From Chaenocephalus aceratus (lineage: Eukaryota > Chordata > Actinopteri > Perciformes > Channichthyidae), in NCBI GenBank assembly GCA_023974075.1, contig CM043799.1, positions 8,271,250 through 8,335,249 on the forward strand: 64,000 bases of DNA. The letters run 5' to 3'. The notes under the pieces are model-generated. The model saw only the letters and a program-made list of their open reading frames with translations. It was not told the DNA's origin and ran no database searches. Every line of letters begins with the position of its first letter. The first letter of the stretch is position 1. Positions 35,280 to 45,873 of this stretch are shown here, piece by piece. Position numbers and translations under genes: made by a program.

Positions 35280-36070
35280 TTTTGTCGGTAACGGAGTAGT
35301 GTAACGCGTTTACACTACTCAGTTACTAACATTGCCCCGACACACGTTACTTCGTTACTTTTATAAAATAATCACACTCACTGACAGACAATAGGGGTTT
35401 CCGCCGCAGGTTTATATACATGTAGGCCTATGTAATCTGCGCGATTGCGAGACCACATCTCCACGTGCAGTGCTGCATAAACATGGCTGAGTCTTTTCAT
35501 CTGTAAACTCCCTCAACGGGGCCGCTCGCTCTCTTTTTTTTGATCACCCTCTCACGGGTGAACAGTTCAATGTCCCGCTTCATTGTAGGAATTCTGCCAA
35601 GTCTCTACCACGTTAGTTTGACGATCTCTGTTACTAAGTTATGGAATACTAAATAAATAAGTAATTAGATACCTTACCGTTACTGCGCTCATAAAGAATG
35701 ATAAGAATAATGCGTCTTGAACTGGTTTAATTAATTAGTGTCTTGACGTTTCATAGACTATTAGCTTGTGGTGGTAGACTGGTAGCCTATTTTAGAGCAT
35801 ATAAAAAGAAAGACTTGTGTTATATCTTCCTTAATGCAATAGTAATTGGGGGTGCAAGTGGAGTCTTGCAGAGGCAAAACTGTGGCGCGCTTACACTGTA
35901 GGTGCGCCGCAGTCTGCGTGATCTGCCTGTAGGGAGGGGTGGGCCGGCCCTGCGAGTAAAGTAACGAGTTACTTTATGTAGAGAGTAACGAAGTAGTGTA
36001 ATATATTACTTTTTTTTAAAAGTAATATGTAATATATTGCTTTTTTTTTAGTAACGACCCCATCTCTGGT
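35280..36070. mobile_element. hAT-like MITE
   Basis: AGTAACG/CGTTACT-rich subterminal repeats occur at both ends (35287-35370 and 35955-36070), and the right edge reads as CAGAGATGGGGTCGTTAC on the minus strand, like hAT families with GTTACT-rich ends. The left edge is unclear, and I found no duplication. Confidence 0.45.
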
Positions 36071-36722
36071 AACGTGTGATTACAACGTCAGGCAGTTGTC
36101 GTGATCAAGAGTTTTAAAACGATCGATTAAGTTAAGATAATAAGCTATCATCAACAGAACAGGCACACGGGATACCCGGAGATGACAACAACAACAACCG
36201 GAAGTTACAACATGCTTACCGCATTAGTGGTCCGTGTAGAAACTTCCTTGTCAGTCCGTGTCGTCACTGGGCCCAACATTGGCAAGAGTCGCCAGTAGGG
36301 ATGTAACGATATACCGTATATCGCGGTATCGCGATAAATAAACGTCCCAATACCGCCATTTTTTTTTTTTTTTTAAAAACCTTAATTTAACCAGGTGGTC
36401 CCATTGAAATCAGTGATCTCTTTTTCAAGAGAGACCTATCCAACATGGCAGCAAGTAGGTTCCAACATGAACATAAAACAACAGAACAACGTATACATAC
36501 CTAGAGACATTGACAAGTACCAACAGTATATCTCGCCCTGTCAATAAGCCTCACCTTCTTGGCAAAAACTGTATTGTTTTTGAAGTGGTGGAGAGACAAT
36601 GCACAGTTTGACCCACTGCTGTCACCCATGGCCATATCATATCTCTCTGTCCCACTAAGGTAGCGTTAGATATTTTGACGGACAGGATCATAAAATATCC
36701 GTCATATTGGGGGGGGGGGGGC

Positions 36723-36890
36723 GGTGTTATACCGTGTTATGCATGCCCACCGAGATATGCATGCACCTCGCGGGAGCGCGCACAGCATAAAGCAAAAACT
36801 CCCAGACATTTCAATGATCTGTACGGCAAAGTACGGTTTGGAAACTATATAATTTCCTTTTGGAGGGCATGCATAACACGGCATAACACC
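36723..36890. repeat. 168-bp element with 26-bp inverted ends
   Basis: GGTGTTATACCGTGTTATGC at the left is mirrored by GCATAACACGGCATAACACC at the right, with one mismatch over 26 bp including the adjoining ATGCCC. A G run precedes it. No duplication or family could be assigned. Confidence 0.7.
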
Positions 36891-37002
36891 AGAGCCTCGC
36901 TGCGGGGAAACTTTGGCGCTGTTCTGAGTTTGTTCTAATCTGTCAAAATTACACACTGCTTTCAGATTTTTCCGTCATTGTTAAAAAAAACATTCGGTTA
37001 AC

Positions 37003-37155
37003 GTGACCACTGCTGTCCCAGCAACATCAGTACCAAGCGAGAGAGTTTTTTCCACAGCAGGGGATATTGTAAACGCCCAAACATCCCAGCTTCTACCTGG
37101 AAATGTGGACATGCTCCTGTTCCTAAAAACCTGTCTGATGATGCTGAGTGAGTGA
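37003..37155 (+). pseudogene. hAT dimerisation domain (ZBED1-like)
   Basis: The frame reads VPATSVPSERVFSTAGDIVN then SQLLPGNVDMLLFLKTCL and ends at TGA 37153. The PxS-x-SER-x-FS-x-AG block is the hallmark of the hAT C-terminal dimerisation region. The upstream catalytic region is missing, replaced by the nested debris. This is the last exon fragment of the transposase. Confidence 0.8.
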
Positions 37156-37370
37156 CTTAGTGAGTTTTACTGGTTTTCTTGTTCCACTTTGTTTTTGACA
37201 CTTTAAAATACTGCTATCCTACTAAAATGCTGTACAAATCAGATTTATTATTTAATAAAGAAAAATGTACATTATTTTTTTCTTTATTATTCAACGCGAT
37301 AAATACCGTACCGTGGACTTGTTATCGCGATATTATCGTACCGTGAGTTTTTGGTATCGTTACATCCCTA

Positions 37371-37892
37371 GTCACCTGTGTATATTAATCAGCGCAATAT
37401 TAAATATCTTTTTTTTTTGTTAACTCAACTACTAAGGCTGAACACTTGAATATTCATAATTTTAATCATTAGATCCCAAAGTTTCTCTTTTCATTAATTT
37501 GACTGAGCCGAAACCGACCGTGACGTAGCAACGGTTGGGGCGGGGCTTAAGGAAATGCAAATGTGGATGTTCTATGGCCAAGATCAAACCCCAGGAGGGG
37601 TGGCGGGCTTTGAAGCACATTTTCATAGTGGTCAAACGTTGGTACTACAACTTCTGTGTCAGTCTTTGACATCATAGGGCCAAAGAAAAACATTTTCTCA
37701 CTTTTCTTTACTTCACATTACTTCAGCCCTTGTTTAAATCATTAGGAATTTAAGGTTGTGAAATGTGCTAACATATAGAATATTTCCCTCATTTGACTGA
37801 GCCCAGACAGGCTGTGACATTGCGTATTGGAGGCGGGGCTGAAGGAAAACACAAGTGGGCACTCTCTATAGGCCCATATATATATATATTTT
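37371..37892. other. Unassigned DNA
   Basis: Two diverged copies of a TTTGACTGAGCC...GGGGCGGGGCT-type stretch (37500-37560 and 37794-37840) hint at a tandem or related repeat, otherwise nothing recognised. Confidence 0.35.
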
Positions 37893-38115
37893 TTGATATA
37901 CTTTATAATCCCCGTGGGGAAATTTTTTCTCTGCATTTGACCCATCCTGTGTTAGGAGCAGTGTGCTGCCATTTTGAACGGCGCCCGGGGAGCAGTGTAG
38001 GGAACGGTGCCTTGCTCAGGGACACCTCGGTAGCACTTGGTCTTGCCGGGACTTGAACTGGTGACCTTCCAGTTGCCAAGCCAAGTCCCTATGGACTTCG
38101 CCACCACCGCCCCAA
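37893..38115 (-). mobile_element. tRNA-derived SINE
   Basis: The minus strand starts GGGGCGGTGGTGGCGAAGTC (A-box-like) and has CACCAGTTCAAGTCCCGGC (B-box-like) about 50 bases later, a central TCCCTGAGCAAGGCACCGTT block and a 3' end with CCCACGGGGATTATAAAGTA. This is a standard teleost tRNA-head SINE with a LINE-like tail. RNA polymerase III would transcribe it. Confidence 0.75.
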
Positions 38116-38986
38116 TGGGTTGGTACTTGTGCTCTTGAAAGGCAGTCCATTTTGTCTTCATGCACCTCTGAGCAACTTTTATAGGACTGAACAATGCTTC
38201 ACCTCCAACACTGTTACCAGTTCTCTTTATAAATTCATAGCCACTGAGTGACTTTCATAGGAGGGAACGGAGCCCTGCCTCCAACGCTGTACCCAGTTCT
38301 CTTCATACATACATTGTATGGACATTCCAATCTCATTTCAGGGATATTAAATGCAAAATGTTGTCACAATCCTTTCCATCTGACACTGATGAACATTGCA
38401 TCTTTTAGCATCTCTCTAGGTTTTCTAGTAACTAAAATGTAAACCCATTGGCTGCAAAATGAGATGCTCATCAAATGTTCCAAGTCTGAACATGACAAGT
38501 TGAACATGAGAAACGATTTGTAGGGATATGTTACTTTTAAACCAATGTAGGGCTACAGTTATATATATTTTCCTTGTCCTGTAATGCTACTGTATCCCTG
38601 TCTGATATTGTGGTGCTACAACATTTATTGTTTATTGAGTCCTGGGTAAAAACTCAAAAAGGAGACCAAGTGGTTTGTCATGACATATTGCCACAGGTTG
38701 TCAGTATCTGTTCACTCATGCTGCTCAGCCTGCTGGGTGTACTGTAGCTATCATACAGAATTAACAGGCTGGGGTTACAAAAGCTTACCAAAGTTGTTAT
38801 AATTTGTCCTTTTGGGGTCATGGATAGCTCACTTCCAAAACTCCACTCAGTTGTTGGAGCTAGGCAGCAAGTTATGTCATACATAGGAACAATACTGGGA
38901 TCACCAAAGTAAGCAGCTTCAATTGTTTATGATGAAATATAAAATGATCAACAAGTTCATGTTGATTACCTTGTCCATTTAATACT
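38116..38986. other. Unassigned DNA
   Basis: No element or gene recognised. Confidence 0.3.
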
Positions 38987-39141
38987 GAGGTTACCTACTG
39001 TAACCCAGCTTCTATGAGTAATGGCGCAGCCCTCTAAGGCTATCGCTATTGGGTTATCCCTCTGCGCCCCCGCGCAGCACTGAAACACTTGTAGTCCACG
39101 CCCACCCGCTAGGTGGGCCCCACCCTCGGGCCTCCTTCTGG

Positions 39142-39150
39142 TATAAATAG
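39142..39150 (+). promoter_or_regulatory. TATA box in DIRS terminal module
   Basis: TATAAATAG preceded by a GC-rich stretch and kept in the second module at 60700-60708. It is a plausible core promoter for inward or outward transcription; the direction of use is inferred, not shown. Confidence 0.45.
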
Positions 39151-39163
39151 GAAGGTGGCCCGG

Positions 39164-39483
39164 TGTTACAACCCGGCTCCTGGGCTGCAACATAAAGCGG
39201 GGAGGCGAGACGAGGGGTATGATATAATGTTCGTTTATTCAAAACAAACAAACAAACAACAAGCAACAAGAACCAGCAACAGGTCCCTGACGCTGGCACA
39301 GGACAAGTGCCCAGAGGAGACAGAGCGACGTAACGGCTGGGCTCCTCCTATATCCTTTTCTTCTCCAGGTGCAGCTCATCAGGCAGGTATCCTCCCACCG
39401 GTGCGACTCATCAGCCATGAACCTGTGAACACCCACAAAGCACACCCACAAGGCACCCCACGTGGTGTGGAGGGGTCGTCACA
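39164..39483 (-). repeat. Solo LTR of the Gmr1-like element
   Basis: A reverse-orientation copy of the LTRs at 0.4 and 2.9 kb, starting TGTTACAACCC and ending GGTCGTCACA on the plus strand. CCGG flanks both ends (39160-39163, 39484-39487), and the DIRS module at 60.7 kb shows the empty site. It formed by recombination between two LTRs of a complete insertion. Confidence 0.9.
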
Positions 39484-40086
39484 CCGGCAATCTGCTCCCA
39501 TACAATATAACTTTTCTTCAGCTATTCGTAGAGCCAGTGGGGCCCAGCGCTTAGAGGGCTGCGCCATTACTCATAGAAGCTGGGTTACAGTTAGGTAACC
39601 TCAGGTCTATTTCGTATATGGCTTCGCCCTCTAAGGCTATCGCTATTGGGTTAAGGCCGAAGGATGATGTAGTCTGCGCCCCACTGGGTCCGCCCGGCAC
39701 TAGAAGCACAGACACACCTGCTCAATAACACCCCCCTGCCTGTTGTGCCATGCGTAATGGCGCATCACCGTCCCTGGAACATAGCAACACATGCCTATCT
39801 TCCCGACGGGGTGAAGGCTGGGAACAATACATACCGGCCGCTGTGAGAAAGTAGAGACGAAGGTCCCACCTTATCCTGCGATCATAGAGGGGGAACAGCT
39901 GCTCTCTGCGTGTCAGACAGTTAGGAGAGCGCTCAGCTGGATCCCTGACGTCACTCACTCTGATCAGGCACTCCGTACGAAGTGTGTCAGAGTAAAAAGA
40001 ACATCCCTCTCATACGAGGGGAAAAGGGCCGCTCTCCGCATGCCGAGAGGCAGGAGAGAGGCGCACAGCTGGATCCCTGACGTCAC

Positions 40087-40506
40087 TCACTCCGACAGGA
40101 CACCCAGTACAAGGTGGGTCAGAGAGGAAAAAATTAAAATGAATACATCAACAGGGGGAAGACCAAGATGCAGCAGTGCAAATATCTTCCACTGACATTC
40201 CTCCGTGCAAAGCCGTGGAGGAGGAATTCCTCTGGTGGAGTGCGCATTAATGTTCTCCGGGGGCTCCACCCCAGAGGAGACATATGCCTGCGACACAGCC
40301 TCACACAGCCAGTGTGACAGCCGTTGTGCAGACAGAGGTTGCCCGATCGAGCGCTCTCTATAGTGCACAAACAGGCGCTGAGAACAGCGCCAGGCTGAAC
40401 TGCCATCTCCTTGGATCCGGAGAGCTGACGGAGCCACAGAGAGAGCAGACAAATCACTCACCTTTTCTCTGATAGAGCCAAAAGTAGTACTACTTTGACT
40501 GAACAC
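40087..40506 (-). pseudogene. DIRS tyrosine recombinase, C-terminal part
   Basis: The minus frame reads KVSDLSALSVAPSALRIQGD (the segment that carries the first catalytic Arg in intact copies), then QRLFVHYRERSIGQPLSAQR, LSHWLCEAVSQAYVSSGVEP and AHSTRG, which supplies the H-x-x-R catalytic pair. The expected catalytic tyrosine region is shifted or mutated (VDVFILIF). A recombinase of this kind would integrate circular DNA copies. It is inactive as read. Confidence 0.7.
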
Positions 40507-40530
40507 AGTTTAAGGGGAACCTGATCAGGT

Positions 40531-40895
40531 TCAAATGGGGCTTTGCTTTAGTGCGCGTAACACCCAAGCCAAATCCCACTGAGGCGCCAGTGTGCGTGAC
40601 ACAGGTCTGAGTCTCCATACTCCTCGCATACAACGGCTGCTGCGCTCTGCGAGCCCCTCGGTGCAATTCGCCGGGAATATACATTGCTCTGATGGAGAGC
40701 AACGTGTGTGCACGCCCAGAACAGCAGCCGCCTGGCTGCGTTCAGAAGCTGCGCAGATCGTACTCCTCCCTGGCGATTGAGGTAGGCTGCTTCCATAGCC
40801 GTGGCCTGTTGTCTGTGCACTTTTAGGCAAAAGGGCTGCGAGGGAGTTTCCACACGCTGCATTTCACTGCGTCTCTCACCATGCGGCGCATACAC
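40531..40895 (-). pseudogene. DIRS RNase H to recombinase N-terminus
   Basis: One minus frame gives AAYLNRQGGVRSAQLLNAAR then LLFWACTHVALHQSNVYSRR, the late RNase H block (N-x-QGG-x-RS and LL-WA-x-H) of DIRS elements; an overlapping frame gives RLRPVSRTLAPQWDLAWVLR, the start of the recombinase. The switch of frame marks a frameshift. Confidence 0.65.
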
Positions 40896-41527
40896 GCCCA
40901 GAGGATGAGAGGTGTGTGCATGCTGTCCACATGAGGCGGTATAACGGTGCTCGTGGATTTATTATGACCGTGTGTAGGAGGCATATCTGGGATAGAGGAA
41001 TGCCGCGAGCTCTGCAGTTTATAAACCAATAGGTTTAAAACAGCGGCTTCTGCAGCAAATGAACCACCTCTGGTGTGTCCCCTTGTTGGAAGAGACCCCG
41101 GGGGATCATCACGTGACCAGCTGACGCCAACGCGGAGCAGCTGCGTCACGGAGAGGGCTGTGTGGGTTGTGACATGCCGGAGGAGAGCTGTCAGTTTCTC
41201 CACTCGCTGCCGCGAGAGCCGCGCTCTGCTGGCTGAGTTTATCTTCTTCCAATTTCTTATGAAACCCAGGCTTTGACAGATGCGATACGAGATGTACCGT
41301 CTTTAAAGTGACTTCCTCCCTGGAACGAGCCAGCAAATAGCAGGTCGTCCAGAGGAAACCACACTCTCATCCCTCCTCTGTGTAGTGGCTCCAGCCTTCT
41401 CTACACAAAAATGGGAGGAGCCAGGAAATATCCGACGGCAGACGATTGTCTGGTCTGATATTCCCTGAAATGAGAAACGCAGGAATTTCCTGTGTTTCGG
41501 GATGATGGGTACGTGGAAGTATGCATC

Positions 41528-41800
41528 CTACAGGTGGAAGTATGCATCCTTCAGGTGGAAGTGAACCAGTCGTCCTGGTGAACACATTCCAGAACCTGTT
41601 TGATCGTCAGCATGTGGAATACTGACAGATCGAGGATGTCTCATTGCCCCAGTCTTTTTCGGGATTAGAAAAATAACGGGAGTGAAAACCCCTGATTTTC
41701 CTCCCTTTGAGGAACCCTGGAAATATCCTCTTTCAACAGGGGTTCCAGCGGTTCTGATTGGAGCGCAAGACATAGCTTCTGGGAGGACAGGAGTGTTTCC
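41528..41800 (-). pseudogene. DIRS reverse transcriptase, N-terminal part
   Basis: The minus frame contains PVERGYFQGSSKGGKSGVFT, PVIFLIPKKTGAMRHPRSVS and VHFHLKDAYFHL. The LKDAYFH block is RT motif A with the first catalytic Asp. After it the frame breaks; the YxDD region is not recognisable in the following 300 bp, though a LARSREEVTLKTVHLVSHLS stretch (41336-41270) belongs to the same enzyme. Confidence 0.65.
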
Positions 41801-42039
41801 TGTATCCCATTGAACTGTGGGGGGGGAGAGGCGAACTGCAGGACGTATCCTCTGCTGATCAGCCTGCTCATCCATCTGTCCATCAGACCCGCGCGCTGCC
41901 ACTCTGAGAAAACTCTGAGAGCGGGCGCACGTGCTCGAGATGTGTTTTTGGTCGTCATGGTGACGAGCCACGCCAGAGCCCCTGCCGCCGCTGCCCGTGA
42001 GGCAACCCAAGGCGGGGGCCTCCACACGCGGCGCATACA

Positions 42040-42870
42040 CGCTCAGGGGATGGATGGATGTGTGTGCAGTGCTGTCCACATGAGGCGTTTATAACGGCGC
42101 TCATGGGTTATTATGACCGTGTGTAGGAGGTATCTCTCGGACAGAGGGATGCCGCGAGCTCTGCAGGTTATTAACCAAAAGGTTAAAACCGGCAGGCTTC
42201 TGCAGTGAGCCGTGCTGTCTACTTAATCAACAGATTAGTGGCAGCCGGCTTAATTAGCGCGCTCTGAAATGTAACCGACAGGTTAAAAACAGGCTTTAGC
42301 AATGAGCCCTGCTGGCTATTAACCGACAAGTTATAGGCAGCTGGTTTACCCAGGGCGTGAGGCAACCCCAGGTGGGCTGGGACCGAACGGGCTGCGTACC
42401 CGCTCAGGGGATGGATGGAGGTGTGTGCTGTGCTGCCCCCATGAAGCGTTATAACGGCGCTCATGGGTTTATTATGACCGTGTGTAGGAGGCGTATCTTG
42501 GACAGCGAAATCCTGCAAGCTCTGCAGGTTATTAACCGAAGTTAAAACCGGCAGGCTTCTGCAGCGAGCCCTGCTGTCTGCTTAATCAACAGATTAGTGG
42601 CAGACGTGAAAGGGCTGCGAGGAAGCCTCCACACGCTGCGTTTCACTCTGGCTGTCATCATGAGGTGTATACACGCTCAGGGGATGAGTGGAGGTGTGCG
42701 CAGGGTTGTCCACATGAGGCGTTGAAACGGCGCTCATGGGTTATTATGACCGTGTGTAGGAGGCGTATCTCGGACAGAGGAATGCTGCGAGCTCTGCAGG
42801 TTATTAACCGATAGGTTAAAACCAGCAGGCTTCTGCAGGGAGCCCTGCCGTACTTAATCAACAGATTAGT
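42040..42870. repeat. Tandem spacer repeats inside the DIRS element
   Basis: A block with TTATTATGACCGTGTGTAGG, CGAGCTCTGCAGGTTATTAA and GGCAGGCTTCTGCAG recurs about every 300-370 bp (42105, 42468, 42741), with a further diverged copy at 40955 and one in the other DIRS at 62010. Copies keep CTTAATCAACAGATTAGTGG as well. Confidence 0.7.
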
Positions 42871-43235
42871 GGCAGCCGGCTTAATTACCGGCTCTGCGTC
42901 CTCGGAGGCTCTCGCGGAGCAGACCAGGAGCGGGGGAGCCTCCCTCCCCTTTGACTCGTCGCCGGGAGACCCTGTCTCTGGGGTGGCGTGGGAGCAGAGA
43001 CGTGGGACGGAGCCCCTGCAGCCGCCGAAGGGCGCTGACGCCGCGGCTGCTGCGGGCGTTGATGCCGCTGTGGCAGCTCAGCCGGCTGGAGCCAGCTGTA
43101 CATGCTGGTGAATGTCGTCCCCTGTTCCGGGGAAAGCATGTTCGGCCGCCAAGCTGGCACCCTGCTCCGACTCTGTCTCCCCCGTCCGGGGGAGAGGAGG
43201 GAGGCGAGAACCGAACGGTGAACCGTGGAAGGAGG

Positions 43236-43450
43236 CGAGAGAGAGCCCCCATCGCCATAAATGGGACTACGGTGGAGAGAGTCAGCAGCTTCAGGTTCCT
43301 CGGGGTCCACATCACTGAGGACTTGACATGGACTCTTCACACCACCACCATCACCAACACAGCTCGACAGCGGCTCTTCTTCCTCCGCAGGCTGAGGAGG
43401 TTCAACATGGACTCCAGGATACTCTGCAACTTCTACAGGTGCACCCTAGA
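43236..43450 (+). pseudogene. LINE reverse transcriptase C-terminal region, first part
   Basis: The plus frame reads INGTTVERVSSFRFLGVHIT, EDLTWTLHTTTI and RLFFLRRLRRFNMDSRILCN followed by FYRCT. The FLGV-x-I and RL-FLRRLR blocks are typical of the region after the palm in CR1/L2-like fish LINEs. The protein should continue IESILTGCIAAWY; instead the next codons are amplified in tandem, and the true continuation is at 51204, 6 kb away. Confidence 0.75.
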
Positions 43451-45144
43451 GAGCATCCTGACCTTCTACAGGTGCTCCATAGAGAGCATCCTGACCTTCT
43501 ACAGGTGCTCCATAGAGAGGATCCTGACCTTCTACAGGTGCTCCATAGAGAGGATCCTGACCTTCTACAGGTGCTCCATAGAGAGGATCCTGACCTTCTA
43601 CAGGTGCTCCATAGAGAGCATCCTGACCTTCTACAGGTGCTCCATAGAGAGGATCCTGACCTTCTACAGGTGCTCCATAGAGAGGATCCTGACCTTCTAC
43701 AGGTGCTCCATAGAGAGCATCCTGACCTTCTACAGGTGCACCATAGAGAGGATCCTGACCTTCTACAGGTGCTCCATAGAGAGGATCCTGACCTTCTACA
43801 GGTGCTCCATAGAGAGCATCCTGACCTTCTACAGGTGCACCAGAGAGAGGATCCTGACCTTCTACTGGTGCACCATAGAGAGCATCCTGACCTTCTACAG
43901 GTGCACCATAGAGAGGATCCTGACCTTCTACAGATGCTCCATAGAGAGCATCCTGATCTTCTACAGTGCACCATAGAGAGGATCCTGACCTTCTACAGGT
44001 GCACCATAGAGAGGATCCTGACCTTCTACAGGTGCTCCATAGAGAGTATCCTGACCTTCTACAGGTGCATCATAGAGAGGACCCTGGCCTTCTACAGGTG
44101 CACCATAGAGAGGATCCTGACCTTCCACAGGTGCACCATAGAGAGGATCCTGACCTTCTACAGGTGCTCCATAGAGAGCATCCTGACCTTCTACAGGTGC
44201 ACCAGAGAGAGGATCCTGACCTTCTACTGGTGCACCATAGAGAGCATCCTGACCTTCTACAGGTGCACCATAGAGAGGATCCTGACCTTCTACAGGTGCT
44301 CCATAGAGAGGATCCTGACCTTCTAGAGGTGCTCCATAGAGAGGATCCTGACCTTCTACAGGTGCACCATAGAGAGCATCCTGACCTTCTACAGGTGCTC
44401 CATAGAGAGGATCCTGACCTTCTACAGGTGCACCATAGAGAGCATCCTGACCTTCTACAGGTGCACCATAGAGAGGATCCTGACCTTCAACAGGTGCACC
44501 ATAGAGAGCATCCTGACCTTCTACAGGTGCATCATAGAGAGGACCCTGACCTTCTACAGGTGCACCATAGAGAGGATCCTGACCTTCCACAGGTGCACCA
44601 TAGAGAGGATCCTGACCTTCTACAGGTGCTCCATAGAGAGGATCCTGACCTTCTACAGGTGCACCATAGAGAGCATCCTGACCTTCTACAGGTGCACCAT
44701 AGAGAGCATCCTGACCTTCTACAGGTGCTCCATAGAGAGGATCCTGACCTTCTACAGGTGCACCATAGAGAGGATCCTGACCTTATACAGGTGCTCCATA
44801 GAGAGGATCCTGACCTTCTACAGGTGCTCCATAGAGAGGATCCTGACCTCAGGTGCTCCATAGAGAGGATCCTGACCTTCTACAGGTGCACCATAGAGAG
44901 GATCCTGACCTTCTACAGGTGCTCCATAGAGAGCATCCTGACCTTCTACAGGTGCACCATAGAGAGGATCCTGACCAGGTGCTCCATAGAGAGCATCCTG
45001 ACCTTCTACAGGTGCTCCATAGAGAGGATCCTGACCTTCTACAGGTGCACCATAGAGAGGATCCTGACCTTCTACAGGTGCACCATAGAGAGGATCCTGA
45101 CCAGGTGCTCCATAGAGAGGATCCTGACCTTCTACAGGTGCACC
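43428..45144 (+). repeat. 33-bp coding-derived minisatellite, ~52 copies
   Basis: The unit is ACCTTCTACAGGTGC(A/T)CCAT plus AGAGAG(C/G)ATCCTG, i.e. eleven LINE codons (FYRCTIESILT). Variants alternate CTCC/CACC and AGCATCC/AGGATCC, with occasional shortened units (about 44848, 44977, 45102). Because 33 is a multiple of three, four of six frames stay open, which produces long repetitive ORFs on both strands that are not genes. Confidence 0.95.
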
Positions 45145-45146
45145 AT

Positions 45147-45300
45147 AGAGAACCGCAGTGACGCGTCGTAAAACCCGGAAGTAAACTTCTTCCGGTTCCT
45201 TCGTGAAAAACCAATGCAAATTCTCCATAGGATTTTGGAAAATAGCTCGAAATAAGGTCTGTGGTTGACACACATTTAAGAGAGGGATCACGTTTTGTTC
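45147..45300 (+). repeat. Left terminal inverted repeat
   Basis: About 150 bp, paired with 51045-51201; the main differences are a short insertion in the right copy near 51150 and scattered substitutions. Confidence 0.9.
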
Positions 45301-45539
45301 AGCCGGATAATCTCCACATGTCTACCCTACTTTTATAATTTTTGAATAATAAATCTAGTCGCCAAAAGCGAAATGCTAACGTTATGCTATAAACGAACTA
45401 CAAGCCAGTACAGCAGCAGGGTCGCACGACTTCAACGTCACGCCAACTTAAGATCGTTTCAACTGACTTGCACTGAAACTGCACTTTGAAAACTTTAAAT
45501 ATATTAATATTTTAAACTGTATACCCCGGTTATCTAGGC

Positions 45540-45655
45540 CCTTTTTGTTTTGTTTTATGTATCCATGTCACACTGTGGGAAACGATATTTCTGGATGTAT
45601 AACACATGTAGAATTTTTGACAATAAAGCTGACTTTGACTTTCGCACGCTTGCAT
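45540..45655 (+). mobile_element. LINE 3'-tail-like stretch
   Basis: TTTTTGACAATAAAGCTGAC followed by TTTGACTTT is a common 3' end of fish non-LTR retrotransposons. There is no coding part, so it is either a short tail insertion or a shared motif. Confidence 0.45.
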
Positions 45656-45704
45656 ATTTTAACAAAGCTTTTCATTTTAGCCACACTGAATTTAACTAGA
45701 AGTC

Positions 45705-45873
45705 ATGGCTGTGTCAATTACCAGTCTGATATCGTTTTACAAAGATGACAAGAAGAGTGTAGATAGAGGAGAGAACCACTACAAGTCAGGACACGTAAAA
45801 CCTGCAGCCTAGATGAAGGTGTGCTTACCAGTGTTGTCAGGGATAGCATGAGGGACAAGGTTTATAGAGTCGG
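45705..45873 (+). pseudogene. YqaJ/SWIM protein, N-terminal exon
   Basis: ATG 45705 opens MAVSITSLISFYKDDKKSVD then RGENHYKSGHVK, followed after a one- or two-base frameshift near 45808 by SLDEGVLTSVVRDSMRDKVY. The KGENHY-x-SGHV and SMRDK-x-Y blocks are, to my knowledge, typical of the region just before the SWIM finger in such transposon proteins. A GTGAG donor follows at 45874. The splice phase to the next exon was not resolved. Confidence 0.6.

Larger units (their letters stand above)
36296..37370 (+). mobile_element. hAT element with dimerisation-domain remnant, 1,075 bp
   Basis: Inverted ends TAGGGATGTAACGATA and TATCGTTACATCCCTA are perfect over 16 bp, with CGATA/TATCG-rich subterminal sequence. 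The flanks GTCGCCAG and GTCACCTG agree at six of eight bases, an aged 8-bp duplication. It contains a nested retroposon-like stretch beginning with a T run (36361) and a small inverted-repeat element (36723-36890). Confidence 0.85.
38987..39602. repeat. DIRS terminal module with 53-bp inverted repeats
   Basis: GAGGTTACCTACTGTAACCC...CCCTCTAAG (38987-39039) is mirrored at 39550-39602. Between them lie TATAAATAG (39142-39150) and, inserted, the solo LTR. The block CCCTCTAAGGCTATCGCTAT recurs just outside at 39629. The same arrangement without the LTR is at 60554-60828. Confidence 0.8.
38987..43225 (-). mobile_element. DIRS1-type retrotransposon, minus strand
   Basis: On the minus strand the order is gag C-terminus (about 43215-42890), a repeated spacer, reverse transcriptase, RNase H, tyrosine recombinase and a terminal module with inverted repeats. 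All coding parts are broken. The absence of an integrase and of long direct LTRs, with a recombinase instead, defines DIRS elements. A solo LTR is inserted in the terminal module, and a plus-strand LINE begins at its 5' edge. Confidence 0.8.

Noticed and set aside
37893..38115. A functional tRNA gene on the minus strand
   Set aside because: The A- and B-box-like motifs are followed by a SINE body and LINE-like tail, and no cloverleaf with intact acceptor stem is evident.
41528..42079. A host gene of 183 codons on the minus strand
   Set aside because: The IPKK and LKDAYFH blocks identify DIRS reverse transcriptase, and the upstream part is the element's spacer repeat.
42951..45291. Long ORFs of 100-400 codons on both strands with repeats such as DLLQVLHRE, GAPVEGQ and CTCRRSG
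   Set aside because: They are translations of the 33-bp minisatellite, whose length is a multiple of three; four of six frames are open by construction.
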